From: Dipylidium caninum
Lineage: Eukaryota > Platyhelminthes > Cestoda > Cyclophyllidea > Dipylidiidae
Length of the DNA stretch: 64,000 bases
Direction of reading: 5' to 3'
Assembly (NCBI GenBank): GCA_017562135.1
Contig: QEYB01000179.1
Coordinates: 1-64,000 of the forward strand
Shown here: in pieces, positions 12,951-25,283 of the stretch
Position numbering within the stretch: position 1 is the stretch's first letter
How the letters are laid out: each line of letters starts with the position of its first letter
The notes under the pieces: model-generated
Told to the model about the DNA's origin: nothing
Seen by the model: the letters and a program-made list of their open reading frames with translations, nothing else
Databases searched by the model: none
Translations under genes and position numbers: made by a program

Positions 12951-15470
12951 GTGTCAATATTCTTGGCATGAACCGCCCAATGACTTTCCCTATTTTACAG
13001 CGGAAAGTGAAAATTACGAGGTGTTTGTTGCTTCCGAAGGAAGATCAAGATGTTAAGGTAGTATCCATCGTCTTCCAATTTAGAACACCCCTTATTCACG
13101 CTAATGCAGATAATAAAGGCTACCAAGTAACCAAACAGCTTCATATTCACAAATCAGTTTGTAATTAACAAGCAAAACTCTTCCCACTTCTTCCGATTTT
13201 TTCTTATCTCTTCCATCGTACCTGTGGCTTTATTAGTAGTAATATTCACCAATTCTATGTTCGTCTGAAGAACTCACTTCATCGTGCTTCAGTGTATTCT
13301 TCCAATTTCATTAAGGTAATCCCCTAATCGTAGGCTTTCTCACTTTCCTCATGTGCCAACTTTCTGATTGCTCCCCTACTTTTTTGGCTGCCTTACCATC
13401 TCCCCATCCCATACTAGGCATAACTTCGTCATCAATACTTCCACACTGCCTCCCGTGATCAATTTAGTGTTGCATGCTATCAACGTTATCTTCTTCTCTT
13501 TCAAGAACTAAAAAGGTAAACAAACAACAACAAGAATATCAAACCGTTTTAGTGGGCTTTCTTAGTTTTTATCACTATTTAGGAAGCCATTCGCTCCGAT
13601 CAGTAGCCACACCATAGGCCCATGAAATGCCCAAAGTGCCTCCATGCACAATAATATCACGTGGTATTGATTAATCTGGGAAAGGCACAAGTCACACGAA
13701 TGAAGTACACACTCGTAGCATTTCATCATGTGAACATTATTTTCCGACAGAATTAACCTTGAAATGACCGTGTTACACGTTTATGCATACAAACCTTGTA
13801 CAGCCGTTCATAACAGAAACCCCCACTACCTTCCGAGCCATCTTTGCCCGAATCGTACGTTTCAACGTTAACTGAAGGACCCGCATTTATGCAACAATAT
13901 AGCTACTACGAGTCTATTTCGGCGTCGCCTACACTTCATCGCAAGTACGCGTCTGCGTTTCCGCAGATTGCCCAAACTGTACAATGGCTTATTAAATACA
14001 AAGGGAAACATCCTGGATACTAAGCCGACTAAAGCTACTAAGAATCATTTTACATATTCGTCACAAACATCTTATAGAGCAAAAAGGGAACATATTGAGA
14101 CTTAAGTAGCAAGTGCCTCCTTTTTTCTGGGGTGCAAGTAAAAATCTCGCCGTATGAATTAGCAAATAGGCCTTGAGGGGTTCTTTGCCAAGCATGAACA
14201 CTCTTAATTGCTCCTAGGTTTTGCCCGCAATGAAAAGTGGCACTGTCTGACTAATGATCATTAGGCCGACAAGAGGTACAAGTCCACCCACCAAACGACT
14301 TTTTCTTACCTTCCAACCAACTTAACACCACAAAGCCTCACGCATCATGTACATGTCACCGACAGAGTCCCGATGATTTGTCATCAAAAAGCATTATGAT
14401 GAATACTTATGACCACATCATATGCACTAAAGCAATTCTAAAGCACTAGCCACCGTTCACATCCAGAGACTAGTGAACGCATCGCATGCATCCCGACCGC
14501 ACACAAATATATCCATCACAAAAAAGCCCCACAATCCTCCGACGCATAAAACAATCGTGAGAACTCTCTCTTCATTCCCACTAGCGTCCATCTCTCATTT
14601 GGTGAAACCGACACAAAAAACCGTTCTTCTCTATGTCCAATGTTTCATTGGCTATCCTTCCCTTGCGCGCTATAAGTTTGATTATCATTATTTCTCAAAG
14701 TTCATTATTTATTGAAATATATGCCCTTCCCACCTAGCTTCAATGGCTGTTGGAAACGTTGCTGAGATGATTATAAATGTATGCAGGCATATTTCTATAT
14801 GGTCTTGTAAACTAACTTACTCACCTCCAACGCCATTCTATCTAGCATAAAAAACTAACCTGCCCATTGGCCATCGTAGGTCACAATTTGCGCCCTACTT
14901 CTATAAGTCCTTTCATATATGAGCGCAGAACAACCAATCCTTTCTCCTCCAGACCACTTTTCGTCAGCTGACCATACAGAATATCACACGCTTTCTTAAA
15001 AAAAACGGCCTCTTCTACGCCTCCTTTGTCAAGACTTCCTATACACACCGTCTCTCCCTCTCCTCTCTCTCTCGTAATTCGGTAAAAAGTATCTTTCAGA
15101 GCAATTTTGCTTAAGGCTCTCTTAATTTTACCTTTCCACATATTCTCATTCGCTTTCTCGCCTTGGGCGAGATTACCCCCTCCCAATTTCTTGCCCTGTG
15201 CGCGATCTCAACATATTGAGCCTTCGTGATTTCACACACACAATTATTCTATATTCAAACACATGCCCATATTCAAAAAAAAGTTAAACAAATATAATGG
15301 AGCACGTTACGATTGGTTGATTACGACAAATAGTTAAATATGTATCAAACCATACAGCTTATCGTCGACCGTTAAAAATCGTCCACTTTATAGCGTATCT
15401 AATATTATTTTATACAATACAGCAAAACGGTTTATAAATATATTATATGGATGGGGCCCTGAAGTGGTTG
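12950..15470 (+). repeat. Forward repeat, matched by 38.93-41.29 kb
   Basis: This block aligns in the same orientation with 38,930-41,290. Shared landmarks are the CTTCCGGAGGAAG-like piece near 13,030 (39,040), the CATCAACGGTATC piece near 13,480 (39,480), and the CTCACTAAAC..CTTAAC piece near 14,290 (40,200). This last piece also occurs in the palindrome arms at 18,050 and 24,860. Several short ORFs exist, but none is conserved as a reading frame. No function is proposed. Confidence 0.7.
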
Positions 15471-17645
15471 GAATTAACTCTATATTCACATTTTGTTTTA
15501 GTGGCGCCGGCAGCTGTGCTTGTGTTAGTGTGCATCTCATAACGTCAATAACTACTTTTTGCCTTCGGTTGCCGGAGTGAGTGTGGTATCTTTACAAAAT
15601 TTTTAATTGCTTATTCATTGGTTACTTAGTATTCGTCAAGCATGGCCTATTTTGTTGATTATCCTTCTCCTGCTTCTGCAGTCGATTTTGTAGGCGGACA
15701 GAGCATGTATTTATCAGTAACGAGCGGACATTTGCCTTTCGCCTGTAAACTCGTCTCAGATTAACCTAGTTGCCTTAGTTACTGTTAACTTAGTTGTTAA
15801 CACAGGATATCTCCAGGGCATTGAATCCATTAGAAAAATGCCAAGTGGTCGGGTAGAGAGCACACAGTCTTTCAGTTCCCAGTTACCTAAGTAAACCCCG
15901 AGATACTGATGCGTTTCTTGTAAATACTGAAATGGTAGTATTTAATTTTTCCCCATTCAAGTGAACCCTAGCCTCAAGTTGATAGTGTCTATTAGAATCA
16001 GGAATAATAATAATATAAAAAAACAATACAGTGCATTGACGTTGATCGGTACTGATGGAAGTAGTCAACCAATTCAATGGTTCACCTTTGGACCAATGGT
16101 TACTTTCCTTGCGTGTTTTTCGTCTTTCGACTTTTACGGAAAAAACAATTTGTCAAGTTTATTTGTCTTTCTTCATTAGATGTCAACGTTTTATCATGTG
16201 TGACTCTTCTCAACCCTATTTAACAAATCTCATTTTCTCTTCCTTCTTCTGATGAACTTCAATGTCGGACTCTCTTTGTGTGTACGAGTGATTGTCCTTG
16301 CATTGAATATGTTGTTGGTTTTGGTTGATAGCAATTTCTTCATTCGAAGCTGTATCACTTCGTCCTGTCTCTTTTCTTACTTTCATGCTCAAGGCATTAC
16401 TTTAGCTTGTTTTGCATCCGTTTGGGCATCTTGTTCTAATTTTTAACCTTCTACTTCCTTTAACAATTGTCTTGTTGTTTCCTGCAGCATTTCTTCAATG
16501 TGGGTATATTCCTCTCGTCGAAACTAGTCTATCACGTGTTTCCATGTGTCTACGCCTGGGTGGATTGCATCGCCAGTTGTGGCCGTCCTTTCTTAGTGAC
16601 GCGATCCGGTCAAGTTCTTTTCGTGGAGCAACTGGCCCCCCGCGCAAATCCCCCACCCTGCCATTGTCGTTGGGGCGCTGGCTTTGTGAGTGCTTGTGTG
16701 TTCTACAGTTGCAAACACCAGTTTTTATCTTCGGCATGTTATCCCCCTCCGTTTTGAGGAACTCCTATTAAGTGGGCGCACTTTTCATCATGTTATACTA
16801 TGATATTTCATGACGCCTTTTATATTCTACACACTGTGTGCCAATGCACTTGCTGCTACTTCCACAGCTCTTCACATTTAGGTCTTGTGTGCTTTACACT
16901 CAGTCCTTTCGCCCGCCTGAACGGGCCCTTCGGATGTGAAATTATCACGTGGCCAGATGGTCACAATTCGCAGTTTGAAAACGCCCAAAGAGGCTTTTGT
17001 GGGATATGAGAGGCTTTTGTTTTTCGACAGTGTTCTACTGCCTTAACAGTAGTTCCTAGGTGGTGACAACGCCAGGGGCAACTTCTGTGATTTTCCCCTC
17101 TGATATGTCAAGCACTTTGCTCTTCAACCGGTCATGGTGATTAAGGAGGTTATCGAAATTGGAAGTTAGAAGCCCTCCTCCTTCGCAGGAGACCCATCTG
17201 CTTCTTCGACGACTGCCTGACGACTTCTTCTTGTCGGTCACGAGACTCCGACTTGCTCCAGGAAGAACGTGCATTGACGATCGTTGGAAGAATATTTTTG
17301 AAAATGCTAATCAATAAATCGTAGGCCAACGGTTCAATTGTTTGCGAGTATTGATTTTTCTCTTGTCACTTCACCGGCTGTCTGAAGCATCGCTCTAGAC
17401 CCGCACAAATAAAGTGTCGGGCTAAATTGCTATTCCACGGGAAAGGAGCAGCTTTAGGCATGTCCTGTGTGGATGACTGTTTCGCATACGTTTTTGCCTG
17501 CGTCAAGAGGGCTTCTTATGAAGTTATTTAAATTCCAAGTCTCAATTATCGTCTCACTCCCCACTTACTCTTCTCACTATCTTTCAACCTGCAGAGCTGA
17601 TTCATTCAAGTCTTCTTGTGCATGCCAATAAACCTTTCGCCAAGG
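15470..17645 (+). repeat. Forward repeat, matched by 41.29-43.24 kb and 61.3-63.0 kb
   Basis: Three copies share the same order of landmarks: the TTAACACAGATATC piece (15,795; 41,620; 61,330), the GCATTGACGTTGATC piece (16,035; 41,848; 61,600), the GTGTCTACGCCTGGGTGGA piece (16,546; 42,250; 61,890), the CCTTTCGCCCGCCTGAACGG piece (16,905; 42,588; 62,275) and the GCACAAAT..AAGTG piece (17,403; 43,158; 62,765). A minus-strand ORF family is embedded (see 61,812-62,706). In this copy it is broken into pieces at 17,056-17,274 and 16,495-16,737. Confidence 0.8.
16495..17274 (-). pseudogene. Broken copy of the basic ORF family best kept at 62 kb
   Basis: Two open pieces in different frames, of 72 codons (17,056-17,274) and 80 codons (16,495-16,737), align with the N-terminal and C-terminal parts of the ORFs at 61,812-62,706. 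Between them a conserved DVKSCGSSSKC island can be read with intervening stops. The 80-codon piece shares a PRKELDRIASLRKDGHNW-like segment with 42,065-42,391. The family is not recognised. Confidence 0.45.
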
Positions 17646-18016
17646 AAATTTTCTGGCCAACTCATTTGTACAATTTCTGCTCTTGACATTTCATGGGGAG
17701 CATTGAGCAAGGTAAGAATGGGCATAAATGCAATGAATAAGGAAACGGGGAATAAGTTGATAGACTTATTAGGGGCCGTGAATATAGTTTTTCCGAAGGT
17801 AGCCGCAGCATACTCTAATGCTCGACTGCAGGGTTTCACTGAAGCGGTGCTGATTCTCGCCTTTTCTCTTCTGGACAGACAGGCATAGCCACAAGTGATA
17901 CTCGCGCTCAGCAGAGACAGTGTTTTAGTTGTGAGTGTCTGATTGCCTATCCTCGTTACTTGGCATTCATTGAGCATGCTTTTTCGTGATAAATTCCCCA
18001 TTTCTATAGGTGACAC
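17606..18016 (-). other. 136-codon ORF of unknown status in the palindrome arm
   Basis: The minus-strand ORF is 136 codons with one hydrophobic stretch (about residues 88-105). The mirrored ORF at 24,910-25,263 is cut to 117 codons by a one-base indel. On the opposite strand 17,616-17,888 is also open for 90 codons and contains a good splice donor, CAAG then GTAAGA, near 17,712. That plus-strand reading is loosely kept without frame breaks in the third copy near 63,110-63,250. I cannot tell which strand, if either, is coding. Confidence 0.25.
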
Positions 18017-20164
18017 GTAATAATGCGTGGGACTGTAGTGGAAAGTAGGTGGGAAGGCAAGAACAAGTAGTTTAGTGAGCGGACTTGTACCCCTTGTCGT
18101 CGAAGCTCATTAGTTAGGCAGTTGCCAAATGATAGGGGCAGTCGAGGACTATTTGAGTCAGGTTGCGCTGGTAAAGTATAGTTCCAGGTCTTTTTGCCCA
18201 GTTTTCCGAAAGATTTGTTTTGCTCCTCAGAAAAGGGAGCAGATATGCCATCCAAGTCTCCTATGATATCTTTGTTGGGCAGTGATGGTTTGCATGATGT
18301 ATTACAAAAAGTATGCGGGTATGAATATATGCTTTTATAAGAAGAGGTCTTTTGTTAGTTTGGGAAATCTTTCCTCGGACGACGAGGTGCTTCATGTCAT
18401 GCTGAACAGAAGCAGCTGTCAACTACAGCTGCTGAGGCCAATCGGATTAGGATGGGTTGCTCGCCTGTCCTCAGTTCTATTTGCTAGATACATTTTTCTT
18501 GGTCTTGGCCTCTCTTCATGAGATGTGAACAGTTTTTGGCCCGCGCACTCCCCTCTTATCAACTTTTCTCATGTAATAAAGATGGAGTACTTTAGTCCTA
18601 CAAGTATGGTGAGTGAGCACAATCGCTCCGACATCGAGTGGGTCGGCGGACAGGGGATGCCTCTCGTCCTGGTCACCGAGTGCGAGAAGCAAACAAAAGT
18701 CATATAACATTGAAAATCTTAATTGGAACTGGGGCTAACAAGGTGTTGTCAAGGCTTTTGTTAACATAGCAACTGAGCGACCATTCCATAATACGCTGAA
18801 AGGTAGATACCTATCAACATGGCACCTGCATGGCCTCGAGCCGCAAGTGAACATTGCTGAAGAGACCATCGACAAAAGACTAACCGACGGTTTTATGCTA
18901 TCGCAGTAAACGTGATGAATGTGGCGAAGAAGACTTAGATGAGCGTGGAGCTCGTCTACACCACCAGACCGGCGCCAGAATCAGAACAATAGAGAAACTT
19001 ATCGCGTTGATCGTCGAGGAGGGTAAAGGGGCGATGGAGCCAGTGTTTGTACACGCGGCTGCACCGTCGGCAGGCCCTCGACCGTCTTGCATTCGCTCCA
19101 GTTAGTCGACTTTCGCAGATTGTAGGCAAAATATGACAAACCTAGGTCACACGATTTTTCGCACAAACATTTGCCATTGGAATTTGTCTGTCAGACCTTT
19201 GTAGAGACGCCTCTTTTTCCCCTTGTGGCTATTAGGATATAAACTGAGGAATGAGAATTTATTTTACAATCGTGAGTCCCCTAATTTAAATAGTGTCTTT
19301 TGCCTGCTGGAGTTCACTATTTGCCATATTCAGAACTAAAGGGGAGTTCCACCAACACAGTGATTTGGTACTTTTGCACGGTTGGAGATTGGCAATCATA
19401 ATTAAAGTCAACCGACTGGGGGCAAGCGGCCTGGAGAGCTTTTGGAGGAGTCAAGTCGCGGAGAGCGGGTTGAAAGTGGGGTTAAAATGCTTTCTTATGA
19501 GTAGAGAGAGAAGGGGGAGGGGAAGGTGTAACACTATGCAATAAGTGAAGGCTAATGCTAATTAGAGAATTATTTTCCGCAATGTTGCCTGTTGTATGGT
19601 CCAGGGGGAGGAGGAATGTTGTCCTGAGCTCCGGTAGGAAGAACTGGAGACCAGTAGAGTGTAAGTGGTGTTCTACGCGTACCAGTGGACAGGTTATTTA
19701 TTGTCATGCTGCATGGAACAGTGTTGCGGAGGTGTACGAACATGCCTTTGAGGGAGGAAATTAGTCACATGCAACATAGAATATGCCACGTGTGAACACA
19801 CACTCATCTCAGCAACGAAGATGAGTGCCCCAGCAGAGTTGTCAATATAACTAGTGTTAAGTTCTCCTTGGACAGCAGGTGGAAACAGGTTAGCTGCCGT
19901 TACTTTGAAGAGCAATACAAATCGTTGGAAGAGGAGAGTATAGTTTGAAATCGTTGTAGAGAATCAGAGGTGCTAGTGGATTAGGTGGTTATCTGGTAAT
20001 TATGCTATGAAAAGTGTGCTCATAGGCGTGGAACCTATACTAAGAGGGAGAATTAGAACCGTCCTTAGGTCTTGTTGTGTTCGAAGTTCTCCATTTATCC
20101 TAAGATTACTGTCGGAACGGACCGCCGTATTGCTTGGCGAGAATTTATGTTCATCTTGAAATCT
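17645..20164 (-). repeat. Left arm (X') of a 2.5 kb palindrome
   Basis: This arm is the reverse complement of 22,760-25,283. Several ORF translations are letter-for-letter identical between the arms (for example 18,525-18,707 with 24,219-24,401, and 19,694-19,915 with 23,009-23,230 bar one residue). Differences cluster near the ends, for example at 18,080-18,140 and 20,040-20,090. The spacer is 2.6 kb. Homology starts at AATTTTCTGGCCAACTCATT and stops at TTCATCTT(G/A)AAATCT. A related, diverged copy of the outer part lies at 62,980-63,600. Confidence 0.92.
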
Positions 20165-21085
20165 ATGGAGTTCAGTGACGCTTGTCATAATACAATGAAG
20201 TAGACAGCAATCAGTTAGACTTCCTGCAAAACGCGCTGGCAAACTCGGACAATCTGCTTGGACCAATTGTCGCATACCTTCACAGTGAGAAAGGGTCGCC
20301 CCCGACAACTGGATGGAAAGCGCGGACAGTCCAATACTTGCTGAATTAGAGAAACTGTCACCTTTGAAAAACGATAAGTTCTGGCGAGGCATTCTTCAGT
20401 CCTACAGTGCGGACACTGATTAAAACATCTCGCCTTTATCGTCCTTCGATGTTACGGATCACGCGATCAGCTCTGAAACCACGTCCAGCTCAAACCTCGC
20501 CTCTATGGCCGATTACGACGACGAGGACGATGAAGAGGAAATTGGCGAGATAACATGATGTAGTAGTATACTTTGAAGTACTTCTTCACAGAATCTTCGA
20601 AATACAGCTGTTGTTGCTTCCACTACTGTATGCAATCTGAGTTGAATAGCCTCTATGCAGATGGCGCAAATCTTATAGACTTCACAGAAAGAATTTTGAC
20701 GCTCTGAGGAAGAGCATCATCAAACAATACCGCCTGGGTGCAAGGAGACGGGCGGGTGAGACGACCCGTTAGGTAAGAAGACATGGTTTCATGTCCAAAC
20801 ATCCCCCACTCTAGGCACACACTCGCAATCCAGCAGCCGCCTTGGACAGTTGAAGTGAATCTTCTCATGCCGTGGAATTCCCCCTGTTCCCTCTCCTGCT
20901 TCAGATTCTCCCCTTCCTCCAACTCCTGCCTCACATTTTCCCCCTTTCTCTCTCCACGCTTGTCATTTGTAGCACCAAGTAATACGCAATTACACATCAA
21001 GGGAAGAAATGATTTTACATGGCGCAAAAATCACGAAAAGCGTTGAAATGAGGTGGTTGCGTGGTGGAAATGATGAGGAAGTTGA
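20164..21085. other. Palindrome spacer, partly matched by 57.2-57.5 kb inverted
   Basis: From about 20,755 to 21,070 this matches the reverse complement of 57,240-57,540, including a lysine- and glutamate-rich reading (KGENVRQE.EEG.NLKQE) on the minus strand here. Positions 20,164-20,755 have no clear match. The minus-strand ORF 20,000-20,392 (130 codons) crosses the arm boundary. Its DEHKFSPSNTAVRSDSN segment lies in the arm and matches 57,970-58,030, while its N-terminal half is found only here. Confidence 0.6.
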
Positions 21086-22760
21086 GACCAGCCGTCAGCT
21101 TCCAGCAGTCAATTGATGAGTTTCTTTCACTGCTAACGTCTTCTCGATCGAAACTCCGCTTGTCACTGCATGGTCAAGAGTGGAGACAACAGACAAGTAC
21201 ATTTGAAACAGTGTTGACAGAGGACCCAATGCGCTGAATTGCAGTATGAGTGAAAGTCGAGATTCGGTCACATTCTCGGCACCATACGCTTTCTGCAGTG
21301 GGCTGTCTCGTCGCGCCTGCCAAACTGCTCTGCCGAGCACATTGCATTCGTGTAGACTTGGAAGACTGAGGCGTGCATAAAGCTAGCGATACATCTGCGC
21401 CGGTGATGGTGCCTTTTCGAAAAGGAGAAGTCCTTTTGCTATGGGGCCTTGAGCAGGTTAACATCATTAAGCATTCGGTCGGTCCCTTCTTCATAGCCTC
21501 GTTTTCAGGTTGACAGACTGTGTTTACTCTCTCTTTAAGTTCGACGAACATCTCCACTTTGTCCCTTCCGCATCCTACACTCCGCCATCACGCACATGAG
21601 GCAACTACATTCTCGACTCCGCACGTTTTTCACAGTAAGCAGTCTCGTCGTGGCTGCCAAGCAAGAAACTCGGCTTCACGACTTCGTGATCGTATGTGGA
21701 GAGGAGGAGGAGAAGCCGGAATTGGGCAATTACTGAAGACACTTAGTGAAATGCGGCTATTGGTTTTCGGGAGGCAGTTAACAATGCGTTGACACGAAGG
21801 TGGTTCTTCACCTTTGAAGAACTGCCCTGCAGAGTGCGGTGTAGGAGCAATTTGTGTCGCGTCCACCCATTCACTCACGTTTGAGGGGGCTCAGAGCATT
21901 GCTGCAGTTTGTCGAGTCTTGGTTGCAGGTGATGCAAACCGTTCACACACTGTGCGTAGGATTGCAGGAGTGAGCATAGGACATCGTTCACTAAGGAAGT
22001 TCTTGCGTCAGTCAGACGTTTAATTTTGTAGCAGATAACCGTCAAGTTCTCAAAATTTCCCCACCTGGGAAACTAGTGCTGAGTGCAATCGGCAGGAGTA
22101 GAAGAGGATGCTTGCGAAAACACGCATGCGACAATTGCCGAAGTAGATCACTTTCGATTGAGCTTTGTAACTTGTCAACCTGAGGACTGTGATCGCCTGA
22201 CAACTGACCAGACAGCACAGGCTAAGATGACCTCAACTCATTCCACGAATGTACGAGGATGGAAGCGTTTGTGATTGTGTGATCGACATCCTCTTCCTGT
22301 CTATCACGCCATTTGGAACTTGGCTCAGAGCCTCGCACCCACCTACGCTTTCATGTACACACTGTGAATGCTCAGTAAACAGATGAAGTTGGAAGTGTAG
22401 AAGACTTTTCCCGAGGCTGCTCTGACATCTCCCGCTTTGAGTAGATTCCTTCGTCCACAATCACAAAGTGAGCTACCTGTTACAGACCGTTAGCTGTCAA
22501 ATGCCTCTCACGCTTGCCCATACATCCGTCCTCAGTTTCCTTCGCTACCTCGCACTGAATGACTCGCATGTCACCGCCTTCACTGTGGCAGACGACACCG
22601 AGACTGCGCGTAAAGTGGCCACCGACTTGCTTGAGCTTCCTCATTCTCTCCTCCACAACCAACTGACCGACGATAGAGAGTAGCATGTCGACATGATTTT
22701 CTCATCTCCTGAGGTGGAGGACGAGGATCAGAACAAGTAATAATACGTCTCAGATGAAAA
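21085..22760 (+). pseudogene. Copy Y of an unrecognised protein gene, frame-broken
   Basis: This block is inverted relative to 25,283-27,085, and a plus-strand protein reading is conserved between the two while the DNA has diverged strongly. Conserved islands in order are an FTVSSLVVAAKQET piece (about 21,620), GQLLKTLSEMR (21,725), a SIAAVCRVLVA...RSHTVRRIAGVSI piece (21,895-21,990), a CDCVIDILFLSITPFGTWL piece (22,270-22,325), and the VADDTETARKVATDL piece (22,585-22,630). Stops and frameshifts interrupt it. A CACGACGAGA-type motif recurs at a spacing of about 335 bases (21,310 and 21,645), suggesting an internal repeat of about 110 residues. The protein family is not recognised. Confidence 0.55.
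22468..22683 (+). pseudogene. VADDTETARKVATD-type ORF, copy at 22.5 kb
   Basis: The open stretch contains a short helical segment and the conserved VADDTETARKVATDLLEL block. It ends at a TAG just before a continuing reading (DMIFSSPEVEDEDQN) in the same frame, which stays readable in the 57.7 kb copy without a stop. That makes this copy the interrupted version of the 113-codon ORF at 57,720-58,061. Confidence 0.5.
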
Positions 22761-25283
22761 GATTTTAAGATGAACATAAATTCTCGCCAAGCAATACGGC
22801 GGTCCGTTCCGACAGTAATCTTAGGATAAATGGAGAACTTCGAGCCCAACGAGATCTAAGGACAGTTCTAATTTTGCCTCATAGTATAGGTTCCACGCCT
22901 ATGAGCACACTTTTCATAGCATAATTACCAGATAACCACCTAATCCACTAGCACCTCTGATTCTCTACATCGATTTCAAACTATACTCTCCTCTTCCAAC
23001 GATTTGTATTGCTCTTCAAAGTAACGGCAGCTAACCTGTTTCCACCTGCTGTCCAAGGAGAACTTAACACTAGTTATATTGACAACTCTGCTGGGGCACT
23101 CATCTTCGTTGCTGAGATGAGTGTGTGTTCACACGTGGCATATTCTATGTTGCATGAGACTAATTTCCTCCCTCAAAGGCATGTTCGTACACCTCCGCAA
23201 CACTGTTCCATGCAGCATGACAATAAATAACCTGTCCACTGGTACGCGTAGAACACCACTTACACTCTACTGGTCTCCAGTTCTTCCTACCGGAGCTCAG
23301 GACAACATTCCTCCTCCCCCTGGACCATACAACAGGCAACATTGCGGAAAATAATTCTCTAATTAGCATTAGCCTTCACTTATTGCATAGTGTTACACCT
23401 TCCCCTCCCCCTTCTCTCTCTACTCATAAGAAAGCATTTTAACCCCACTTTCAACCCGCTCTCCGCGACTTGACTCCTCCAAAAGCTCTCCAGGCCGCTT
23501 GCCCCCAGTCGGTTGACTTTAATTATGATTGCCAATCTCCAACCGTGCAAAAGTACCAAAATCACTGTGTTGGTGGAACTCCCCTTTAGTTCTGAATATG
23601 GCAAATAGTGAACTCCAGCAGGCAAAAGACACTATTTAAATTAGGGGACTCACGATTGTAAAATAAATTCTCATTCCTCAGTTTATATCCTAATAGCCAC
23701 AAGGGGAAAAAGAGGCGTCTCTACAAAGGTCTGACAGACAAATTCCAATGGCAAATGTTTGTGCGAAAAATCGTGTGACCTAGGTTTGTCATATTTTGCC
23801 TACAATCTGCGAAAGTCGACTAACTGGAGCGAATGCAAGACGGTCGAGGGCCTGCCGACGGTGCAGCCGCGTGTACAAACACTGGCTCCATCGCCCCTTT
23901 ACCCTCCTCGACGATCAACGCGATAAGTTTCTCTATTGTTCTGATTCTGGCGCCGGTCTGGTGGTGTAGACGAGCTCCACGCTCATCTAAGTCTTCTTCG
24001 CCACATTCATCACGTTTACTGCGATAGCATAAAACCCGTCGGTTAGTCTTTTGTCGATGGTCTCTTCAGCAATGTTCACTTGCGGCTCGAGGCCATGCAG
24101 GTGCCATGTTGATAGGTATCTACCTTTCAGCGTATTATGGAATGGTCGCTCAGTTGCTATGTTAACAAAAGCCTTGACAACACCTTGTTAGCCCCAGTTC
24201 CAATTAAGATTTTCAATGTTATATGACTTTTGTTTGCTTCTCGCACTCGGTGACCAGGACGAGAGGCATCCCCTGTCCGCCGACCCACTCGATGTCGGAG
24301 CGATTGTGCTCACTCACCATACTTGTAGGACTAAAGTACTCCATCTTTATTACATGAGAAAAGTTGATAAGAGGGGAGTGCGCGGGCCAAAAACTGTTCA
24401 CATCTCATGAAGAGAGGCCAAGACCAAGAAAAATGTATCTAGCAAATAGAACTGAGGACAGGCGAGCAACCCATCCTAATCCGATTGGCCTCAGCAGCTG
24501 TAGTTGACAGCTGCTTCTGTTCAGCATGACATGAAGCACCTCGTCGTCCGAGGAAAGATTTCCCAAACTAACAAAAGACCTCTTCTTATAAAAGCATATA
24601 TTCATACCCGCATACTTTTTGTAATACATCATGCAAACCATCACTGCCCAACAAAGATATCATAGGAGACTTGGATGGCATATCTGCTCCCTTTTCTGAG
24701 GAGCAAAACAAATCTTTCGGAAAACTGGGCAAAAAGACCTGGAACAATACTTTACCAGCACAACCTGACTCAAATAGTCCTCGACTGCCCCTATGATCTG
24801 GCAAGTGCCTAACGAATGAGCTTCCACGACAAGGAGTACAAGTCCGCTCACTAAACTACTAGTTCTTGCCTTCCCACCTACTTTCCACTACAGTCCCACG
24901 CATTATTACGTGTCACCTATAGAAATGGGGAATTTATCACGAAAAAGCATGCTCAATGAATGCCAAGTAACGAGGATAGGCAATCAGACACTCACAACTA
25001 AAACACTGTCTCTGCTGAGCGCGAGTATCACTTGTGGCTATGCCTGTCTGTCCAGAAGAGAAAAGGCGAGAATCAGCACCGCTTCAGTGAAACCCTGCAG
25101 TCGAGCATTAGAGTATGCTGCGGCTACCTTCGGAAAAACTATATTCACGGCCCCTAATAAGTCTATCAACTTATTCCCCGTTTCCTTATTCATTGCATTT
25201 ATGCCCATCTTACCTTGCTCAATGCTCCCCATGAAATGTCAAGAGCAGAAATTGTACAAATGAGTTGGCCAGAAAAATTTCTG
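22760..25283 (+). repeat. Right arm (X) of the 2.5 kb palindrome
   Basis: This arm is the reverse complement of 17,645-20,164 with only scattered differences and a few 1-base indels. Its left part (22,760-23,460) is also matched in the same orientation at 57,960-58,720, but with many more changes. That shows the join between Y and X at 22,760 is the older arrangement. No ORF in the arm has a recognisable product. Confidence 0.92.

Noticed and set aside
16412..16771. 119-codon plus-strand ORF and its 62 kb counterpart as genes
   Set aside because: They are antisense to the basic ORF family and are not kept open in the 42 kb copy, so they look like shadows.
17645..25283. Inverted repeat as a chimeric-read or amplification artefact
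   Set aside because: The arms carry real differences and are separated by a 2.6 kb spacer of distinct sequence, whereas hairpin artefacts are usually identical with little spacer. Long reads should still confirm it.
17645..25283. Inverted-terminal-repeat DNA transposon
   Set aside because: No transposase reading lies in the spacer, no target-site duplication is visible at the outer ends, and the outer edges continue into sequence shared with other repeat copies.
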